Source of the DNA: Sedimenticola sp.
Lineage (GTDB): Bacteria; Pseudomonadota; Gammaproteobacteria; Chromatiales; Chromatiaceae
Length of the DNA stretch: 7,103 nt
NCBI GenBank assembly: GCA_026197195.1
Contig: JAPHUG010000199.1
Location: 1-7,103 of the forward strand
Reading direction: 5' to 3'
This document shows positions 6,039-7,103 of this stretch, piece after piece; within the stretch, counting starts at the first letter, position 1; each line of letters opens with the position of its first letter. Below the pieces are notes generated by a model. It was not told where the DNA came from and made no database searches. It worked only from the letters and a program-made list of their open reading frames with translations. The translations under genes were made by a program, and so were the position numbers.

Positions 6039-7103
6039 TTACAGGCTGTAGTACATATCAAACTCAACCGGATGGGTGGTCATACGGATACGGGTCACCT
6101 CGTCCATCTTCAACGCGATGAAGCCATCAATCAGGTCATCGGTGAACACGCCACCAGCGGTCAGGAACTCACGATCCGCATCCAGTGCCTCAAGTGCCTG
6201 ATCCAGGCTGTGGCAAACGGTTGGGATGGCAGCAGCCTCTTCAGCAGGCAGGTCATACAGATCTTTATCCATCGCCTCACCCGGGTGGATCTTGTTCTGG
6301 ATACCGTCCAGACCGGCCATCATCAATGCCGCAAAGGCCAGATAGGGGTTGGCAGTTGGATCAGGGAAACGAACCTCAACACGACGGCCTTTCGGGCTGT
6401 TCACAAACGGGATACGGATAGAAGCTGAACGGTTACGGGCAGAGTAGGCCAGCATAACAGGCGCTTCGAATCCTGGAACCAGACGCTTGTAAGAGTTGGT
6501 TGAAGAGTTGGTGAAGGCGTTCAGGGCACGGGCGTGCTTGATCACACCACCGATGTAATAGAGTGCCATTTCAGAGAGGCCGCCATACAGGTTGCCAGCA
6601 AACAGGTTCTCGCCATTCTTGGCCAGCGACATGTGAACGTGCATACCTGAACCGTTATCACCAACCAGTGGCTTAGGCATGAAGGTGGCGGTCTTGCCAT
6701 AGGCGTGAGCCACATTCCAGGTCACGTACTTCTGGATCTGAACCCAGTCTGCACGCTGCACCAGGGTGCTGAATTTGGTGCCAATCTCACACTGACCCGC
6801 GGTGGCCACTTCGTGGTGATGAACCTCAACCGGCACACCCATCTCTTCCATCGCCAGACACATGGCGGCACGGATGTCGTTCAGTGAATCAACAGGAGGT
6901 ACGGGGAAGTAGCCGCCCTTGGTACCGGGACGGTGACCGATGTTGCCGTCTTCGTAGACGCGCTCGGAGTTCCAGCCAGCCTCTTCAGAATCGATCTTAT
7001 AGAAAGCACCGCTCATGTCGGCACCCCAACGGATATCATCCAGTACGAAGAACTCTGGCTCAGGTCCGAAGAATGCGGTATCAGCAATACCGGTGGACTG
7101 CAG
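6039..7103 (-). CDS. glnA: Glutamine synthetase type I (GlnA), 5' end beyond the window
   Basis: GlnA makes glutamine from glutamate, ammonia and ATP in the cytoplasm as a dodecamer. The open frame continues past the internal methionine at 7016 to the window edge and reads in family sequence there ([15 protein letters not shown]), so 354 C-terminal residues are present. Comparison with the 469-residue E. coli enzyme indicates about 115 N-terminal residues are missing. Visible landmarks include the metal-ligand [32 protein letters not shown], the ATP/glutamate-binding [10 protein letters not shown] and [12 protein letters not shown], and [15 protein letters not shown]. The adenylylation loop reads DLYDLPAEE with its Tyr conserved (visible residue 283), so GlnE-type adenylylation control is expected. 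The gene ends with TAA at 6039-6041 and is followed by an intrinsic terminator. Its promoter, expected to be NtrC/sigma-54 dependent, is outside the window. Confidence 0.98.
   Translation of the reverse strand: MQSTGIADTAFFGPEPEFFVLDDIRWGADMSGAFYKIDSEEAGWNSERVYEDGNIGHRPGTKGGYFPVPPVDSLNDIRAAMCLAMEEMGVPVEVHHHEVATAGQCEIGTKFSTLVQRADWVQIQKYVTWNVAHAYGKTATFMPKPLVGDNGSGMHVHMSLAKNGENLFAGNLYGGLSEMALYYIGGVIKHARALNAFTNSSTNSYKRLVPGFEAPVMLAYSARNRSASIRIPFVNSPKGRRVEVRFPDPTANPYLAFAALMMAGLDGIQNKIHPGEAMDKDLYDLPAEEAAAIPTVCHSLDQALEALDADREFLTAGGVFTDDLIDGFIALKMDEVTRIRMTTHPVEFDMYYSL

Overview
The window looks like a piece of a gammaproteobacterial chromosome. The minus strand carries glnA, a DUF4124 envelope protein, ntrB and ntrC in that order. 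This layout, with small envelope or unknown genes between glnA and ntrBC, is typical of gammaproteobacteria outside the enterics. No rRNA, marker gene or other evidence in the window fixes the genus.

Left part (1-2016): a minus-strand gene begins at about 135 and leaves the window at base 1; only its signal peptide and a few mature residues are visible. Divergent from it, on the plus strand, are a 420-residue protein with a degenerate cyclic-nucleotide-binding-like domain and an HDOD domain, then an exported TlpA/ResA-like thioredoxin with a WCPSC active site. The two plus-strand genes are 48 bp apart and may be co-transcribed.

Right part (2043-7103, all minus strand): in transcription order these are glnA (5' end beyond the window; about 354 C-terminal residues visible), a clear intrinsic terminator, a DUF4124 protein with a signal peptide and a low-complexity tail, a 39-bp near-perfect palindrome, ntrB, ntrC (overlapping ntrB by 14 bp), and a 132-residue protein I do not recognise. 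The last gene converges on the thioredoxin gene with 26 bp between stop codons and no obvious terminator.

Functionally the right part is the core nitrogen-control module. NtrB phosphorylates NtrC when nitrogen is short, NtrC~P activates sigma-54 promoters, and GlnA assimilates ammonia. The most notable non-coding element is the palindrome upstream of ntrB. Its centre fits the NtrC-binding consensus (GCACYA-N3-TRGTGC), and its outer arms add two more half-sites one helical turn away on each side. I read it as a probable autoregulatory NtrC operator. I see no mobile element, CRISPR array, RNA gene or evident novel multi-gene system. No gene-free stretch exceeds 300 bp.
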